Of a stretch of DNA of 8,582 bases, positions 7,111 to 8,582 are shown piece by piece. Made by a program: the position numbers and the translations under genes. The first letter of the stretch is position 1; every line of letters begins with the position of its first letter. The stretch is from Myxococcales bacterium (GTDB lineage: Bacteria > Myxococcota > Polyangia > Polyangiales > Polyangiaceae), in the NCBI GenBank assembly GCA_020430865.1, contig JAGQIY010000833.1:1-8582 (forward strand). The letters are read 5' to 3'. Under the pieces are notes generated by a model, which worked only from the letters and a program-made list of their open reading frames with translations, had not been told where the DNA came from and did no database searches.

Positions 7111-8061
7111 TCAGCTGGATCGGCCCATCCAGAGCCAGTGCTCTGGATGCTTCAGGATCACTCGTTCCAGATCCTGGGCGAGGGCCTGCGCTGGCGACGC
7201 GGCGCTGAGGGCTTCCGACCGCGTGATCCGCAGCGTGAAGCCGCCGCCAGATCGCGGTTCCAGGTAGCCGAGGAGCAGCGGCGCGCCAGTGCGTTGCGCG
7301 ATCCGCAAGGGACCAATCGGTAGCTCCCTGGGGCCACCCAGCCAATCGACGAGCTCCGTCCGCACCCGACCCCCGAGATCCGGGAGGAAACCTACGGGCC
7401 GACCCTGCTTGAGGCTGCGCAGGATGCGAGCGGACGCTCCGGGCTTCCCACGGTGGATCACGTCCAGCCCGTGGCGCAGACGGTGAGCGTCGACGAGGGG
7501 ATCGAGCGCGGGATCGTAGCTCTCGCGTACCAGAATCGCGGGCCCAGGCGCGCCACGTCCGCTCCCCCGCCAGAGCTCGGCGATGCGCACCGCGAGCCAC
7601 TCGAAGGGGCCGAGGTGCAGGCTGATGAACACGACGCCCCGCCCCGCCTGGATCGCGTCTTCCAAGCAGCGCGCGCTCTCCGCGTCCACATCGACCCATT
7701 TCGAGACACCCTGCGCGCGGCGCAAGGCCAGGCAACGGCCAAGGTTCCGCCCCGCGTTGCGCCAGACCTCGACCGAGAGCCGCGGGTCGAGTCCGGCGCG
7801 CTCGAGCGCGCGCCGCGTGCTGCCTCGCGACTTGCCTGACGCCCAGTGCGCGAGCCAGCCAAGCCATCCCAGGACGCCGATCAGCCAGCTCCGAGGTAGC
7901 TGGTCCGCGAACCTCAATCCGCATCGCACCGCCCCACGCAGCACCGCGTTCTTGAGTCGCTGGCTACGCGTCCAGCGTCCGCCCTCGCGCACATCGTGGA
8001 GCGCGAGCGCGCGCGGCGGCTCCAGATCGGCCGCAGTCACGGACTCGCCGGGCAGTCGCAC
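7111..8061 (-). CDS. LpxL/HtrB-type lysophospholipid or lipid A acyltransferase
   Basis: A 316-residue membrane-associated acyltransferase of the family that adds secondary acyl chains to lipid A at the cytoplasmic face of the inner membrane. The catalytic HX4E dyad is His149/Glu154 in FISLHLGPFEW. The later conserved block runs from LRSLKQGRPVGFLPD (about 214-228) through GPLRIAQRTGAPLLLGYLEP (251-270). The end, HPEHWLWMGRSS, matches the family's PExWLWxHxR terminus, but Gly replaces the usual His. Residues about 58-75 are a hydrophobic segment that probably anchors it. The length is normal for the family. The GTG at 8061 has GGAA five bases upstream. A GTG at 8040 would overlap the lipoprotein stop as GTGA and give 309 residues. 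Either way it overlaps the upstream gene, which suggests coupling. Other family members acylate ornithine lipids or other lysolipids, so lipid A as acceptor is likely but not certain. Confidence 0.88.
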   Translation of the reverse strand: MRLPGESVTAADLEPPRALALHDVREGGRWTRSQRLKNAVLRGAVRCGLRFADQLPRSWLIGVLGWLGWLAHWASGKSRGSTRRALERAGLDPRLSVEVWRNAGRNLGRCLALRRAQGVSKWVDVDAESARCLEDAIQAGRGVVFISLHLGPFEWLAVRIAELWRGSGRGAPGPAILVRESYDPALDPLVDAHRLRHGLDVIHRGKPGASARILRSLKQGRPVGFLPDLGGRVRTELVDWLGGPRELPIGPLRIAQRTGAPLLLGYLEPRSGGGFTLRITRSEALSAASPAQALAQDLERVILKHPEHWLWMGRSS

Positions 8062-8558
8062 TGGGATTCCACGCGGCTTTTTGCGGCGGCGACTCGCTCC
8101 TTCGCGCGCTCGCAGCGCGCCCCGGGGTCGTCTCCCCCTGCGAGGATCTCACAGATGCGCTTCTGGGCGCGCTCCAGGCTCTGCAGCGCTCGGCAGGCAT
8201 CGAAGCACTGCAGGTCAGTGGTGAGCGCGCTCGCGGTCCGGTCGAAGTAGGCTTGCCAATCCGTGAGGCTGCTCGCGTCGTTGGGCTCTGGAAGCTCGAA
8301 CGGGCTGGCGGTCGCGGGGGGCGCGGCGGGGGGCTGCAGGCCACGCGAGCCGGGAGGCTGCGCGTACTCCTGGCTGCCTGGTTGCCCCGACGAGGGGTAC
8401 TGTTGCTGCTGATAGCCGGGAGGCGGCGGCGACGGCGCGTCCTTCGGCGCTGCCTGTCCGGCGCCACAACCATACAGCCCGAGCGCCCCGCAAAGGCTCA
8501 GCGCGCAGAGCAACGCGCTGCGCCCCGGCCCGCGCCAGAAAGGAACGCTGTGACTCAT
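8037..8558 (-). CDS. Putative lipoprotein with Pro/Gln-rich linker and cysteine-containing helical C-terminus
   Basis: A 173-residue predicted lipoprotein of unknown function. Arg9 and Arg13 precede a hydrophobic stretch (about 14-30) ending in LYGC, with Cys31 as the lipidation candidate; Tyr at -2 is unusual for a lipobox but not excluded. Residues about 36-95 are a disordered linker rich in Pro, Gln, Gly and Ser, including a run of four Gln. Residues about 96-169 look helical and hold six cysteines (118, 122, 136, 149, 167, 169), which in the periplasm could form disulfides. The ATG at 8558 has AGG four bases and GGAG eight bases upstream. Its stop overlaps the start of the acyltransferase gene, so the two are probably made together. 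It may act with that enzyme in envelope assembly, but the sequence shows only location and proximity. Confidence 0.8.
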   Translation of the reverse strand: MSHSVPFWRGPGRSALLCALSLCGALGLYGCGAGQAAPKDAPSPPPPGYQQQQYPSSGQPGSQEYAQPPGSRGLQPPAAPPATASPFELPEPNDASSLTDWQAYFDRTASALTTDLQCFDACRALQSLERAQKRICEILAGGDDPGARCERAKERVAAAKSRVESQCDCPASP

Positions 8559-8582
8559 GGAGCCTGCTCCGGCAGGTTCTGC

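Overview
This is a GC-rich chromosomal window in which every gene I can support lies on the minus strand. From right to left, in the direction of transcription, they are: a small cysteine-containing lipoprotein; an LpxL/HtrB-type acyltransferase; a J-domain/TPR protein; an Hsp70 (DnaK) paralogue; a long, mostly disordered protein ending in a TPR and a small helical domain; and an inner-membrane-anchored M1 metallopeptidase cut by the left edge. Strong third-position GC bias, GTG and TTG starts, and Pro/Ser/Glu-rich proteins carrying small TPR and DG-containing helical modules suggest a myxobacterium (Myxococcota, probably Polyangiales-like). That assignment is by style, not by a marker gene.

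Right region (about 7111-8558): the lipoprotein and acyltransferase genes overlap and look translationally coupled. Both products belong to the cell envelope. Middle region (about 3161-6916): this is the most interesting part. A DnaK paralogue without the usual acidic C-terminal tail is preceded by a J-domain protein and followed, through a 4-base GTGA overlap, by a third protein. The two flanking proteins share one small domain, N-terminal in the J protein and C-terminal in the other. No GrpE is visible. I infer a dedicated accessory Hsp70 system in which the shared domain may direct partners or clients. Left region (1-1906): an M1 peptidase with a complete zinc site and an N-terminal membrane anchor.

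Between the J-protein gene and dnaK lies a 366-base gap holding a tandem array of 15/16-base units. The array runs into the last codons and stop of the J-protein gene. A 7-1-7 palindrome sits 62 bases upstream of the J-protein start and could be an operator. Plus-strand open frames are antisense shadows of these genes.
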